Assembly (NCBI GenBank): GCA_947493265.1
Contig: CANLQL010000003.1
Coordinates: forward strand, 1 to 64,000
Source of the DNA: an uncultured Litoreibacter sp.
GTDB taxonomy: Bacteria; Pseudomonadota; Alphaproteobacteria; Rhodobacterales; Rhodobacteraceae
Direction of reading: 5' to 3'
Length of the DNA stretch: 64,000 bases
The notes below the pieces were generated by a model. The model was not told the origin of the DNA, ran no database searches, and saw only the letters and a program-made list of their open reading frames with translations. Both the position numbers and the translations under genes were made by a program. Shown here in pieces: positions 27,417 to 36,468 of the stretch; positions within the stretch are counted from its first letter, which is position 1, and every line of letters begins with the position of its first letter.

Positions 27417-28364
27417 TCAGGACAGTGGATGTTTTTCCAGCACCAATTCCCTCAAACGCTCATCCAGCACATGCGTGTAAATCTCGGTCGTGGAGATATC
27501 TGCGTGCCCAAGAAGCATCTGGATTGCCCGCAAATCAGCCCCATTGGCCAATAGATGCGTGGCGAAGGCGTGGCGCAATGTGTGCGGGGTCACGCTGTCT
27601 GGGCTGACACCACCCGTCACGGCCAGTTCCTTGATCAGCAGATAAAAGCGATGCCGGGTCAGATGCCCCAGCTTCGCGCGGCTTGGAAACAGGAATTTCG
27701 AAGGCGGTGCCCCAGCCTTTTCCGCCAAGGCTTCGGCCTCGTCGCGCAAAATCAGCCAGGCAGCGACAGCATCGCGCGCCGAAGGGGTCAATGGTACCAT
27801 CCGTTCTTTGCCACCTTTCCCGCGCACCAGTACCATGCGCGGATCACCCCGAACGGCGGCGACGGGCAGGGACACCAGCTCGCTCACCCGCATGCCGGTG
27901 GCATATAGAAGCTCCATCAGGCAGGTGTTGCGCACGCGGTCCATTTTGCTGCGCGCGCTGGTTTGTGCAGCCCCTAAAAGCCTGTCGACCTCATCAACAC
28001 TCAGCGTTTTGGGTAGGGCTTTCTTGCGACCCGGACCTTTGATCTGGATCGCTGGGTGATCGTCCCGCCAACCTTCTTCATAGGCAAAGCGGAACAATTG
28101 TTTGATGGCTGAAAGCCGCCGTGCGCGGGTGGCGCGGGCCAAACCGGCTGTGTCACACTCGATCAAGTATGCTTCGATCTGGGGTCGGGTCGCTGTCGCG
28201 AAATCGGTGCCCTTGTCTGTCAGGAAATGTCCGAAATCGATCAGGTCCCGCCCATAAGCCAGAAGCGTGTTTTCTGAGGCATCAAGCTCCGCTGACTGAG
28301 CATCCAGAAAGGTTTCGATCCAGCGGTTTAGCTCACGCGGCAAGGCGGGTTTCGCAGCCGACAT
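27417..28364 (-). CDS. xerD: tyrosine recombinase XerD
   Basis: Site-specific recombinase that, with XerC, resolves chromosome dimers at dif. The 315-residue protein has an N-terminal SAM-like domain and the full catalytic set: R159 (TGMRVSEL), K183 (RGKGGKER), H261 and R264 (HTLRHAFATHLL), H287 (LGHADI) and nucleophile Y296 (TEIYTHV). The ATG at 28364 overlaps the upstream stop by one base (TGATG). No integrase-type extension or attachment site is nearby, which fits the housekeeping recombinase rather than an element integrase. Confidence 0.94.
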   Translation of the reverse strand: MSAAKPALPRELNRWIETFLDAQSAELDASENTLLAYGRDLIDFGHFLTDKGTDFATATRPQIEAYLIECDTAGLARATRARRLSAIKQLFRFAYEEGWRDDHPAIQIKGPGRKKALPKTLSVDEVDRLLGAAQTSARSKMDRVRNTCLMELLYATGMRVSELVSLPVAAVRGDPRMVLVRGKGGKERMVPLTPSARDAVAAWLILRDEAEALAEKAGAPPSKFLFPSRAKLGHLTRHRFYLLIKELAVTGGVSPDSVTPHTLRHAFATHLLANGADLRAIQMLLGHADISTTEIYTHVLDERLRELVLEKHPLS

Positions 28365-29902
28365 CAAAAGCTCCGTCGGATCAACAAGTGAAGCGCCATT
28401 CGGCGCGCACTGTCTTCCAGACGCAAGGCGCGCAACAAAGCCAGGCCGGTTTGCACGCTGGAGGGATCCAGCACCTCCGTGTCTCCCAGAAGCGCGATCG
28501 CTTGCAGACTGGCTTCGCCAAAGCGGTTGTCGTCAAGAAGTTGTTGGTATTGGGTTGGCAGTTCGGGCGTGCGGAACCCATCAAGGATCGCTGCTTCCAG
28601 CGGGTCGTCGCTGCGCAGCTTTCCGATCTGCCCCGTCGCGACAGCCGACCAAATCAGTGGGGCGCTTTCGGGCAGCAATCCATTTGCAGGGGCCAATTCA
28701 TAGGCGGGCGACAGCAAGATCAACCGGGCCGCGTCCAAGGCCACAAGCGACTCGTGCCGGTTTTCAGTCAGCTTTGGCCCATAATATTGGGCCAGAACAT
28801 CGATCAGCCCTGCGCGCCGCATGGTCCGAATAGCCAGCGGCAAGGCAAGGATCAGGGCTGGTTCGTCCTTGGCCTCGATGGCAGCATCAAGGGCCTGGAT
28901 CGCATCGACCCTGTCCCAGACACCGCCAGAAGCTGCGGCTTCACGTTCAAGGTACAGGTCGATCAGAACTGGGGGGACAATCGCGCCGCTGCGCGCCAGA
29001 CGTTCGGCTGCGTTAAGGCGGGTCTTCCACCCATAAGAGGTATCCAAGGCCGCGTACGCGAATGCGTCAGGCACCGTGCCAAGCGACAACGGCTCGCCGA
29101 TGGCGGCATGCATCCGGAAATTCAGGGGCGTGATCCGATCTGGATAGGGCAAGTGCGGTGCGCCCTCAAACAGGTCGGGATCCAGAAAACGGGCCAGCAA
29201 AGCGTCTTCGTTTTTGGACACGAGCCCCAAAAGTTCCGCTGTGCCGAGCGTCAGAGCCGCGGCGTCCCAGTCGCCGTCTCGCGCCAAGCAAAAGATACGC
29301 GCCGGATAAGTTGGCGCGAATTCTGGCTGATCAAGCATCGCTTTGCACACGCGGTCTTCACGCCCTGCCAACAGGCTAACATCAAAGAGCCGTTGGAAAA
29401 TCGCTGCGTTGCGAGGTCCGGCCTGTTCAAGCAAGGCTTGCGCCGGGTCCAGCGCACCGATTTCCAGCAGCTTGTCGACGCGCGCTAAAAACAACGCCGC
29501 CCGGTCGTCGCTGTCAAATGGTGGCGTCAGCTCGGCCAATAAAATTCGCTGAAGAAGTGCAGCCATAGGCGGGGCGGGGTCTGGCCTTTGGCGCGTGATC
29601 AACGCGACCAGATCGCTCACCGAAGACGGCCCCCAGAAGTTTTTCGGCAGGCCTGATACGCTTGGGGCCAGCAGACCGACAGCATCGATCTTCGCCTGAC
29701 CAAGTTGGGTAGTGGTGATTTCCTGAGGGGTCGCATTGTCAGTTGTGGCGACTGCGGGTCCCGGTTCAGGAGGGTCCTGCACGACATCAGAAAGCCAGCC
29801 GATGGCCGACAAAGGGTCTTCGGAGGTGGATTGCGCAAAAGCGCTGCCAGAGCAGGCGATTGCTATCGCTGCGAAAGCCGCTTTAAACGTGTCAATTGCC
29901 AT
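28364..29902 (-). CDS. conserved exported protein of unknown function
   Basis: A 512-residue protein with a clear signal peptide (MAIDTFKAAFAAIAIACSGSAFAQ), a short Thr/Pro-rich linker, then a long alpha-helical, Leu/Ala-rich body without known catalytic motifs. Helical pairs such as RVDKLLEIGALDPAQALLEQAG and RVDAIQALDAAIEAKDEPALILALPLAI suggest a TPR-like solenoid. The ATG at 29902 is preferred over the in-frame TTG at 29911 because it starts the signal peptide. It overlaps the stop of the 44-residue membrane gene upstream and the xerD start downstream, so the three are tightly linked. I do not recognise a function. Confidence 0.82.
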   Translation of the reverse strand: MAIDTFKAAFAAIAIACSGSAFAQSTSEDPLSAIGWLSDVVQDPPEPGPAVATTDNATPQEITTTQLGQAKIDAVGLLAPSVSGLPKNFWGPSSVSDLVALITRQRPDPAPPMAALLQRILLAELTPPFDSDDRAALFLARVDKLLEIGALDPAQALLEQAGPRNAAIFQRLFDVSLLAGREDRVCKAMLDQPEFAPTYPARIFCLARDGDWDAAALTLGTAELLGLVSKNEDALLARFLDPDLFEGAPHLPYPDRITPLNFRMHAAIGEPLSLGTVPDAFAYAALDTSYGWKTRLNAAERLARSGAIVPPVLIDLYLEREAAASGGVWDRVDAIQALDAAIEAKDEPALILALPLAIRTMRRAGLIDVLAQYYGPKLTENRHESLVALDAARLILLSPAYELAPANGLLPESAPLIWSAVATGQIGKLRSDDPLEAAILDGFRTPELPTQYQQLLDDNRFGEASLQAIALLGDTEVLDPSSVQTGLALLRALRLEDSARRMALHLLIRRSF

Positions 29903-30026
29903 CCAGATCAACCGGTTTGTTCACTTCAACCCGGTTTGGTTCCAGGTCGCCAAAGATAGCGTACCCGATCATGGAGGACAGACCTACGACAATCAGAAAA
30001 AGAAGTAGTTTAAGAAACCGTACCAT
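29892..30026 (-). CDS. small single-span membrane protein (44 aa)
   Basis: Starts MVRFLKLLLFLIVVGLSSMI, with one hydrophobic helix (about residues 5-25), then a short polar tail LEPNRVEVNKPVDLDGN facing one side. Gagg lies 10 nt before the ATG. Its stop (TGA) overlaps the start codon region of the next, exported gene by 11 nt in another frame, so the two should be co-translated. The size, the single helix with a positive N-terminus, and the arrangement argue for a real gene even though it is short. Function unknown; perhaps an anchor or partner of the downstream exported protein. Confidence 0.75.
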   Translation of the reverse strand: MVRFLKLLLFLIVVGLSSMIGYAIFGDLEPNRVEVNKPVDLDGN

Positions 30027-30139
30027 CTGCTTGTTGCCTCATTTGCGAAATGCGCTTTGCACGCTTAGAGATACTCATATATTCCCAGTTTAGAAACTTC
30101 ACGCCTTTCAGGCAATAATTCCGAGAATTGAGCAAGAGA

Positions 30140-30697
30140 ATGCCACCAGCGCCCCGCAAACTTCTCAAACCAATCGTATTGGTTGGGATGATGGGGGCCG
30201 GAAAAACTGCGGTTGGTACAGCGCTTGCCAAGATGTTGGGGGTCGCGTTTCGCGACAGTGACGACGCCTTGGTGAAGGCCGCAGACCGGTCCATCGCCGA
30301 GATTTTTGAGCGCGACGGAGAAGCCTTTTTTCGGGCGCGCGAGACCGAAGTGATTTGCCGCCTTCTTAGCGCCGAGCCGTGTATTTTGTCGACTGGCGGT
30401 GGGGCGTTCTTGTCTGAGCAAAACCGCGAGTTAATCGCGAAAAACGCCATTTCCGTGTGGTTAAAGGCCGATATTGACCTGCTTTGGAGCCGTGTGAAGC
30501 ATAAGACCACCCGACCGCTTTTGCGCACGCCGGACCCGTTTGCGACCTTATCCGAGATCGCGGCATCCCGGGATCCGATCTATGCGCTGGCGTCGATGTC
30601 GGTTCGCGCGGATCCGAATTACTCCATCGAGGATATGGCAAATGCAGTTTGTACGGCATTGATTGAAGATGGACGGGCGCTGGAGGCCGAGACGTGA
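30140..30697 (+). CDS. aroK: shikimate kinase
   Basis: Phosphorylates shikimate at the 3-OH in aromatic amino acid synthesis. The 185-residue protein has the Walker A loop GMMGAGKT (16-23), the shikimate-binding FRDSDDALV, and CILSTGGGAFL. The ATG at 30140 is preferred to an in-frame TTG at 30128, which lacks a ribosome site. It overlaps aroB by 4 nt (GTGA) and is divergent from the small membrane-protein gene, with about 113 nt between start codons. Confidence 0.95.
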   Translation: MPPAPRKLLKPIVLVGMMGAGKTAVGTALAKMLGVAFRDSDDALVKAADRSIAEIFERDGEAFFRARETEVICRLLSAEPCILSTGGGAFLSEQNRELIAKNAISVWLKADIDLLWSRVKHKTTRPLLRTPDPFATLSEIAASRDPIYALASMSVRADPNYSIEDMANAVCTALIEDGRALEAET

Positions 30698-31806
30698 GAG
30701 AAACAGTACGGGTAGAGCTGGGCCCACGGTCGTATGACATCGTCATCGGGGCCGGTTTGACAGGAGTGGTTGGCACTCTTCTATCCGGGATTGAACCAGC
30801 ACATCGCGTGGCGATTGTGACAGAAACCAATGTGGCGGGGCTGCATCTGGCGCAATTGCAGGCTGGATTGGCGGCGTCAGGCCTTGCGGCTGAAGTGCTG
30901 ATTCTCCCCCCGGGGGAGGCCACCAAAAGCTGGGCGCATCTGGGCGAGACGGTGGAATGGTTATTGGCCCAGAGGATCGAGCGCGGTGATCTGGTGATTG
31001 CCTTTGGTGGCGGTGTCATTGGTGATCTTGTGGGCTTTGCGGCGGCGATTGCGCGCCGGGGTGTGCGGTTTGTTCAAATACCGACCTCCCTTTTGGCGCA
31101 GGTTGACAGTTCTGTCGGGGGCAAGACGGCGATCAATTCGCCGCACGGCAAAAACCTGGTCGGCGCGTTTCATCAGCCATCACTGGTTCTGGCCGATATC
31201 GACTTGCTGGGTACGTTAACCGCGCGTGATTTTCTGGCCGGATATGGCGAGGTGGTGAAATACGGCCTTCTCGGCGATGCCGGGTTTTTTGACTGGCTGG
31301 AGACGAATGCGCAGGCGATGGCCGCAGGGGATGCCGCATTGCGGATCGAGGCTGTCCGCCGGTCTTGTCAGATGAAGGCCGATATCGTCGCCCGGGACGA
31401 AACTGAAAAGGGGGAGCGTGCGCTTCTCAATCTGGGGCACACATTCTGCCACGCGCTGGAAAACGCGACCGGCTATTCAGACCGGCTTCTGCACGGGGAA
31501 GGTGTGGCAATTGGCTGTGCCTTGGCCTTTGAGGTGTCATCAAAACTGGGGCTGTGTTCGCAAGAAGATCCCAGTCGGGTGCGGGCACATTTCCGGGCAA
31601 TGGGTTTGAAAACTGACCTGGCCGATATCGACGGCGAGCTGCCATCCGCAGGGGCTTTGATCGATTTGATGGGACAGGACAAGAAAGTCGTCGCGGGACA
31701 GATGAATTTCATCATGGCACGTGGGATTGGCGATGCGTTTGTAACATCTGATGTTGATCTTGGTGTCGTGCGTGCTGTTTTGGAGGAAGGCCTGGCGGCC
31801 AGGTAG
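30694..31806 (+). CDS. aroB: 3-dehydroquinate synthase
   Basis: Converts DAHP to 3-dehydroquinate with NAD and a divalent metal, the second shikimate-pathway step. The 370-residue protein has PPGEATKSW, FGGGVIGDLVGFAAA (NAD site), PTSLLAQVDSSVGGKTAIN, GYGEVVKYGLL and LNLGHTFCHALE (metal ligands). It begins at a GTG overlapping the aroK stop, so the two enzymes are co-translated although they are non-consecutive steps. Confidence 0.97.
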   Translation: MRETVRVELGPRSYDIVIGAGLTGVVGTLLSGIEPAHRVAIVTETNVAGLHLAQLQAGLAASGLAAEVLILPPGEATKSWAHLGETVEWLLAQRIERGDLVIAFGGGVIGDLVGFAAAIARRGVRFVQIPTSLLAQVDSSVGGKTAINSPHGKNLVGAFHQPSLVLADIDLLGTLTARDFLAGYGEVVKYGLLGDAGFFDWLETNAQAMAAGDAALRIEAVRRSCQMKADIVARDETEKGERALLNLGHTFCHALENATGYSDRLLHGEGVAIGCALAFEVSSKLGLCSQEDPSRVRAHFRAMGLKTDLADIDGELPSAGALIDLMGQDKKVVAGQMNFIMARGIGDAFVTSDVDLGVVRAVLEEGLAAR

Positions 31807-31821
31807 ATTTCCACCGCCGGT

Positions 31822-33057
31822 TTAAACAGCCTGCTTGCGCGATACTGGTTGCGGCGGTTGACCCAACGCATCAAGCGCGTCTTCACACAGCGACATGTTC
31901 TGGGCAGAGCCTGACACAGCCGCTTGGGTGTTTTGTTTTATCTGGCCAATGTCATTGACCAAATTTAAGACCAGTGGAAACTGGGTTGTGATATCCTGGC
32001 TGAATTCCTTGATCCGTTCCCCGAGTTTTGTGATCTGCCCGCCGGTTTCCAACGATAAAGCGTGACAATCCGCACTCTGGGTTTTAGCGCTGTTGAGATC
32101 AAAGGTCACGGCGATGATTTCTTCGGACAGCTGTTCTAGCACCGATTTCAAATGCTCCATCGCGGTGTCGATGTTCTGCACATCCTTGTGGGACCGATCT
32201 GCCAAGGTCCGAACCTCATGCGCCACAACTGCAAAACCGTTGCCAGCATCACCTGCGCGGGCGGCCTCAATCGCGGCGTTCAGGGCAAGTAGGCGGGTTT
32301 GTACGGCCAGATTGCTGATCGCGGCGGTTGCATCACGGACCGCGGAAAACTGTGTTTCAAAGGCGTGTGCGATGCTGGAAAACCGCGACACGCGCGCCAC
32401 GACGCCATCAGCACCTTCGTTCAGCTTGCCGACGCTTTTGATGATCTTTTCGGTACTGGTGTTGATCACGTCGACAACTTCGCCGGACTGTTCGGCAACA
32501 ACGCCCAGATGGGACACGTTCGCTTGAATGTCTTCCAGCCGTTGGATCAATTCCGAAATAAACCGAACCCGTTCGACAGAGCTCGCGTTGACGCTGGTGG
32601 CGTTCTTTTGGATTAGTGTCATGATCTCAATCGCGCGATCCAGACCCTGGGCGTCTGAGGTGCAGGATTGACAGTTCTGTAGCGGTTCCAGTTTCGATGC
32701 AGAACATGCGTTAGAAGGTGCATTGCTCCGCTTGATCGGTCCGATTTCCTGAACAATTCTTTGTTCTTTATTTGCGCTGGCCCCTGTGGACGAGGCCGCG
32801 TCCGCCAATTCCTTGGCATGGGAATTTTCCACCTCCGACAAGATGGCCAGAAAACGTCGGCGACTGAGAAGGCCTGACGTTGAGGACACCGCAAACGGAA
32901 TCAGGATCGTGAAAATGCAGGCCCAAAGTTGAAAGTCGGCCTCACGCATTATCGCATCAGACTGATTTAAGGCGATCAGAATAGGACCAATGAACGCTGC
33001 GATAATGGCAGAGCGTACAAAGATGGGCTTCGTCGAAATCTGTCGGGCGCTTGTCAT
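31822..33057 (-). CDS. methyl-accepting chemotaxis-like signalling protein
   Basis: A 411-residue protein. Two N-terminal membrane helices (about 13-30 and 44-62) are separated by only about a dozen residues, so there is no periplasmic sensor domain. A linker with two cysteines (NCQSC near 128-132) follows, then an MCP signalling coiled coil with the conserved tip segment [36 protein letters not shown]. No HAMP domain is visible. It probably senses a cytoplasmic, membrane or redox signal, or a non-motility signal; no chemotaxis genes adjoin it. There is no strong ribosome site at the ATG. Confidence 0.85.
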   Translation of the reverse strand: MTSARQISTKPIFVRSAIIAAFIGPILIALNQSDAIMREADFQLWACIFTILIPFAVSSTSGLLSRRRFLAILSEVENSHAKELADAASSTGASANKEQRIVQEIGPIKRSNAPSNACSASKLEPLQNCQSCTSDAQGLDRAIEIMTLIQKNATSVNASSVERVRFISELIQRLEDIQANVSHLGVVAEQSGEVVDVINTSTEKIIKSVGKLNEGADGVVARVSRFSSIAHAFETQFSAVRDATAAISNLAVQTRLLALNAAIEAARAGDAGNGFAVVAHEVRTLADRSHKDVQNIDTAMEHLKSVLEQLSEEIIAVTFDLNSAKTQSADCHALSLETGGQITKLGERIKEFSQDITTQFPLVLNLVNDIGQIKQNTQAAVSGSAQNMSLCEDALDALGQPPQPVSRKQAV

Positions 33058-33200
33058 ATGTGGCTACAGTTGTGAAGACTGCCACGAACCTACGCAGATT
33101 GATTGAAGAGACTGTTAAGCGAGATCGTTTTTCGGCTGAAAACCAGCCGGTTGGGGGCAGGGGTCTTCACCCGGCCACCCACTTTTGATTGCTTGGTATT

Positions 33201-33692
33201 TTAGAACGGGATTTCGTCGTCCAGATCGCTTGAGCCGCCGGATGGCGCGCCTGTAGACGGGCTGGAGCCACCGCGGTCATCATATCCGCCGCCATATCCA
33301 CCGCTGTCACCTCCATAGCCGCCACCGCCGCCGCTATCACCGCGACCGTCCAGCATGGTCAGTGTCGAGGTATAAGGGCGCAACACAACTTCGGTCGAAT
33401 ACCGGTCCTGACCAGATTGATCTTGCCATTTGCGTGTTTCTAACTGGCCCTCGATGTAAACTTTAGAGCCTTTCTTTAGGTATTGCTCGGCCACGCGGGT
33501 CAGAGGTTCCGAGAAAATCGCAACGGAATGCCATTCCGTACGCTCGCGCCGCTCACCGGTGTTTTTGTCTTTCCAGTTCTCCGAGGTCGCAATGCGCAGG
33601 TTGCAGACTTTGCCGCCATTTTGAAAGGTCCGCACTTCTGGGTCGCGCCCCAAATTGCCGATGAGGATAACTTTGTTAACTGAACCTGCCAT
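33201..33692 (-). CDS. ssb: single-stranded DNA-binding protein
   Basis: A tetrameric OB-fold protein coating ssDNA in replication, repair and recombination. The 163-residue protein starts [21 protein letters not shown], has [34 protein letters not shown], a Gly/Ser-rich flexible tail, and the acidic tip DLDDEIPF that recruits partner proteins. The ATG at 33692 gives the conserved N-terminus; an upstream in-frame extension of 13 residues is not expected. No SOS box was apparent upstream. Confidence 0.97.
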   Translation of the reverse strand: MAGSVNKVILIGNLGRDPEVRTFQNGGKVCNLRIATSENWKDKNTGERRERTEWHSVAIFSEPLTRVAEQYLKKGSKVYIEGQLETRKWQDQSGQDRYSTEVVLRPYTSTLTMLDGRGDSGGGGGYGGDSGGYGGGYDDRGGSSPSTGAPSGGSSDLDDEIPF

Positions 33693-33862
33693 GTGAGTGC
33701 TCTTCTCCGAATCCGTGAATTTTCGTGACACTACATCACGCAGAAAGGGTTTAGAATTGTAAAAGAGCGCGAGGCGCGATCAGCCCAAGAAAGCCGATAG
33801 GGCAAAATGCTGGAAAAGCAGGTCGCAACCCAATATAAGGGCGCGACAGATGTGTAGACAGG

Positions 33863-34501
33863 TTGTTCGGTTTGGTGGGCAAGGGTTTGAAACGGTTCGG
33901 ATTTATCGCTGCTCTCGCAGGCGCGTTGGTCTTGTCGGTGGGTGGTCTGTCGGGACCTGTTCTGGCTGAAGGGCTTGTGTCGTCCGGCTCAACCAGTTCG
34001 CGCAGCGCAATCTTCAAATCGCAATCACGGCTGTTGGATGGACGGTTGTCGTCGCAATATGGCGCGTCGATTAAGCTGACCCCGAAATACGACCTGACCG
34101 GCAAAGCCCCGACGATCCCGAATTATACCGGGTCTTATCGCGGCACGTATCTGGCAACCGCCAAGGCGATGGCGCGCAAACACAATATTCCTGAAAACCT
34201 GTTCCTGCGCCTTGTGCAGCAGGAAAGCGGTTGGAATCCAAGCGCACGGTCCAACAAAGGGGCGATTGGTCTGGCACAGTTGATGCCCGCGACGGCCCGC
34301 AATTTGGGCGTGAATCCACGTGATCCTGCGCAAAACCTGGAAGGGGGCGCGCGCTATCTTAGCCGGATGTACCGCAAGTTCGGGACGTGGCGGTTGGCGT
34401 TGGCTGCCTATAATGCAGGCCCCGGTGCAGTTGAAAAATACAACGGCGTGCCGCCTTACCGCGAAACCAAGAATTACGTGCGCAAGATTTTGGGCAGCTA
34501 G
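33863..34501 (+). CDS. lytic transglycosylase (SLT domain)
   Basis: An exported peptidoglycan-cleaving enzyme. A signal peptide ([24 protein letters not shown]) precedes a C-terminal SLT domain with [11 protein letters not shown] (catalytic Glu), [30 protein letters not shown] and [12 protein letters not shown]. The full length is 212 residues from TTG at 33863, but the start is uncertain: GTG at 33875 or TTG at 33887 would also keep the signal peptide, and none has an ideal ribosome site. It cleaves the MurNAc-GlcNAc bond to yield 1,6-anhydro-MurNAc, the substrate class handled by AnmK further upstream. Confidence 0.9.
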   Translation: MFGLVGKGLKRFGFIAALAGALVLSVGGLSGPVLAEGLVSSGSTSSRSAIFKSQSRLLDGRLSSQYGASIKLTPKYDLTGKAPTIPNYTGSYRGTYLATAKAMARKHNIPENLFLRLVQQESGWNPSARSNKGAIGLAQLMPATARNLGVNPRDPAQNLEGGARYLSRMYRKFGTWRLALAAYNAGPGAVEKYNGVPPYRETKNYVRKILGS

Positions 34502-34573
34502 CCTACCAAAAACAATTCAGCGGTGCGCCTGACGGCGCGCATTCCAAAATGACGCCTATTGCTGGCCTGAGCC

Positions 34574-35365
34574 TTATTGATCCCAATTTGGGGCGCGTTT
34601 TTCAATAAAGGCCTTCACGCCTTCATCGGTTTCATCCAGCGCCATGTTTTCAACCATAACGGCCCCTGTGTATGTATAGGCATCCGCCGTCGACATATGG
34701 CGTTGCGTATAGAAAGCCTGTTTGCCGATCTTAACTGCGCCCGCCAGCTTGCTGGCGACTTTGCCGGCGAGTTCTTCGGCATCTTTGGCCAGACTGGCCT
34801 CTGAACTGACCTTATTGATCAACCCCAAATCCTCAGCACGGTCTGCGGAAATGAATTCGCCTGTGGTCAGCATCTCAAACGCCTTCTTGGGCGGGATATT
34901 TCGGCTGAGGGCCACCATAGGGGTCGAACAGAACAGCCCGATGTTGACGCCATTAACGCCAAAGCGCGTTGTTTCTTCGGCCACGGCCAGATCGCATGTC
35001 GCGACCAGTTGGCAGCCCGCAGCCGTGGCAATGCCATGAGCTTGTGCCACAACAGGCTGCGGCATGGCCTGTAGCGACAACATCAGCTTTGAGCATCGGT
35101 CGAACAACGCCTTCAGCTCGGCCGCGCCCTTGTCGGGCGATTGGCGGGCGGCTGATATCTCTCGCAGGTCATGGCCCGCGCAAAATGCCTTGCCCGCGCC
35201 GGATAGGATAACGGCCCGCACACTGTCATCATTTGCGATGTCATCCACCTCGGCCTGGAGCGCATTGAGCATGTCAGTGCTCAGCGCGTTCAGCTTGGCA
35301 GGGTTGTTCATCACCAGGCGCACTGTTGCCCCTGTGCTTTCGCGTAAAACCAATGGCTCTGACAT
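34574..35365 (-). CDS. enoyl-CoA hydratase/isomerase family protein (ECHDC3-like)
   Basis: A 263-residue crotonase-fold protein. The CoA/oxyanion motifs FCAGHDLREI and HGIATAAGCQLVATCDLAVA are intact. The segment carrying the first catalytic glutamate of true hydratases (PE..LG) reads GVNGVNIGLFCSTP, so that Glu is lost, while a second Glu (KKAFEML) remains. This matches the ECHDC3-type subgroup, so ordinary hydration of crotonyl-CoA is doubtful. Aggaag precedes the ATG at 35365. It is divergent from a hotdog thioesterase gene, 57 nt away, which suggests related acyl-CoA roles. Confidence 0.88.
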   Translation of the reverse strand: MSEPLVLRESTGATVRLVMNNPAKLNALSTDMLNALQAEVDDIANDDSVRAVILSGAGKAFCAGHDLREISAARQSPDKGAAELKALFDRCSKLMLSLQAMPQPVVAQAHGIATAAGCQLVATCDLAVAEETTRFGVNGVNIGLFCSTPMVALSRNIPPKKAFEMLTTGEFISADRAEDLGLINKVSSEASLAKDAEELAGKVASKLAGAVKIGKQAFYTQRHMSTADAYTYTGAVMVENMALDETDEGVKAFIEKRAPNWDQ

Positions 35366-35422
35366 CTTGTTTCTTCCTCGTATTTTCGGGCAGGCTACAG
35401 AGGAATTGGGCAGGAGGAAAGA

Positions 35423-35845
35423 ATGGAGTTGAAGGTAACGATGGAGGATCTGGCGATCTTTCTGTCTGAACAATTCCCTCAGGTTGACGGTGATTTTGAG
35501 TTCAACGAATTGGAGGCGGGCAGGGTGGTCATGTCGCTGTCAGCTTCGGAAAAACACCTCCGCCCGGGTGGGACCGTATCCGGACCATCGATGTTCGCGC
35601 TGGCAGACGTGTCCGCTTATTTCTGCGTGATGTCGGTTCTGGGGCCGGTGGCTTTGGCAGTGACAACCAATTGTTCGATCGATTTCATGCGCAAACCCAA
35701 AGCAGGCAAGCTGAAATGCGAAATGGAGTTGTTGAAGCTTGGTCGCAGTTTGGCAGTCACGCGCGGGCTTCTTTATAATGACGGGGAAAAGAGCAAACCT
35801 GTCGCGCAAGCATCGCTGACCTATTCGATCCCACCTGAAAAATAA
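35423..35845 (+). CDS. PaaI-like hotdog thioesterase
   Basis: A 140-residue single hotdog domain with LRPGGTVSGPSMFALADVSAYFCVMS, the PaaI/YigI-type pattern with an Asp in the helix, and SLAVTRGLLYN at the end of the sheet. It likely cleaves acyl- or aryl-CoA thioesters; the substrate is unknown. Agg-agg precedes the ATG at 35423. It is divergent from the ECHDC3-like gene. Confidence 0.88.
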   Translation: MELKVTMEDLAIFLSEQFPQVDGDFEFNELEAGRVVMSLSASEKHLRPGGTVSGPSMFALADVSAYFCVMSVLGPVALAVTTNCSIDFMRKPKAGKLKCEMELLKLGRSLAVTRGLLYNDGEKSKPVAQASLTYSIPPEK

Positions 35846-35921
35846 CTCTCACGGCATGGGGTAAAATAATACCATAATTTCAAGTCATTGAATTAACGTA
35901 ATTTTATTGGGAAAGAGGCTG

Positions 35922-35968
35922 TTGACTGTGGCCGCAAAAGGCTTAAAACACGCCCATCCCGGAGGGCG
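35922..35968 (+). promoter_or_regulatory. candidate promoter and leader hairpin of rplM-rpsI
   Basis: TTGACT (35922-35927), then an A-rich -10-like segment ttaaaaca (35943-35950), at a spacing of 15-17 nt depending on the hexamer chosen. It is followed by an inverted repeat CGCCC (35951-35955)/GGGCG (35964-35968) upstream of the aaggg ribosome site. Ribosomal L13 operons are autoregulated in other bacteria through leader structures; a similar role here is only a suggestion. Confidence 0.45.
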
Positions 35969-36004
35969 TTCGGCCCAATGGACCTTATATTCAAGGGAAA
36001 TGAC

Positions 36005-36466
36005 ATGAAAACCTTTACCGCTACACCAAGCGATATCGAGAAAAGCTGGATCCTGATCGACGCTGAAGGCATCGTTCTGGGTCGTCTTGCGTCGATCGTG
36101 GCGATGCGCCTTCGTGGCAAGCACAAAGCCTCTTTCACGCCGCACATGGATATGGGCGACAACGTGATCATCGTGAACGCTGACAAAATCCAGCTGACCG
36201 GCAAGAAACGTGACAAGCCAAACTACTGGCACACTGGCCATCCGGGTGGGATCAAATCCCGCACCAACCAGGAAATTCTGGAAGGCAAGCACCCAGAGCG
36301 CGTTGTGATGCAAGCGGTCAAGCGTATGTTGCCAGGCGGTCCACTGTCCCGCCAGCAAATGACGAACCTTCGCGTTTATGCAGGTGGCGAGCACCCGCAT
36401 GAGGCACAATCTCCTGAAGTTCTGGATGTTGCATCCATGAACAAGAAAAACACGCGGAGCGCTTAA
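36005..36466 (+). CDS. rplM: 50S ribosomal protein L13
   Basis: A large-subunit protein, 153 residues: [45 protein letters not shown] and the C-terminal [13 protein letters not shown] are conserved. The ATG at 36005 follows aaggg; an upstream in-frame ATG at 35978 lacks the family N-terminus. It is followed by rpsI after 2 nt, the universal bacterial pairing. Confidence 0.98.
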   Translation: MKTFTATPSDIEKSWILIDAEGIVLGRLASIVAMRLRGKHKASFTPHMDMGDNVIIVNADKIQLTGKKRDKPNYWHTGHPGGIKSRTNQEILEGKHPERVVMQAVKRMLPGGPLSRQQMTNLRVYAGGEHPHEAQSPEVLDVASMNKKNTRSA

Positions 36467-36468
36467 TT

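Noticed and set aside
27417-28364. xerD as part of a genomic island or phage integrase
   Set aside because: Full-length housekeeping XerD, coupled to a conserved upstream gene, with no tRNA, attachment repeats or phage genes nearby.
28121-29488. Long open frame on the plus strand over the exported-protein gene
   Set aside because: Antisense to a signal-peptide-bearing gene; composition is rich in Arg/Gln and shows no family motif.
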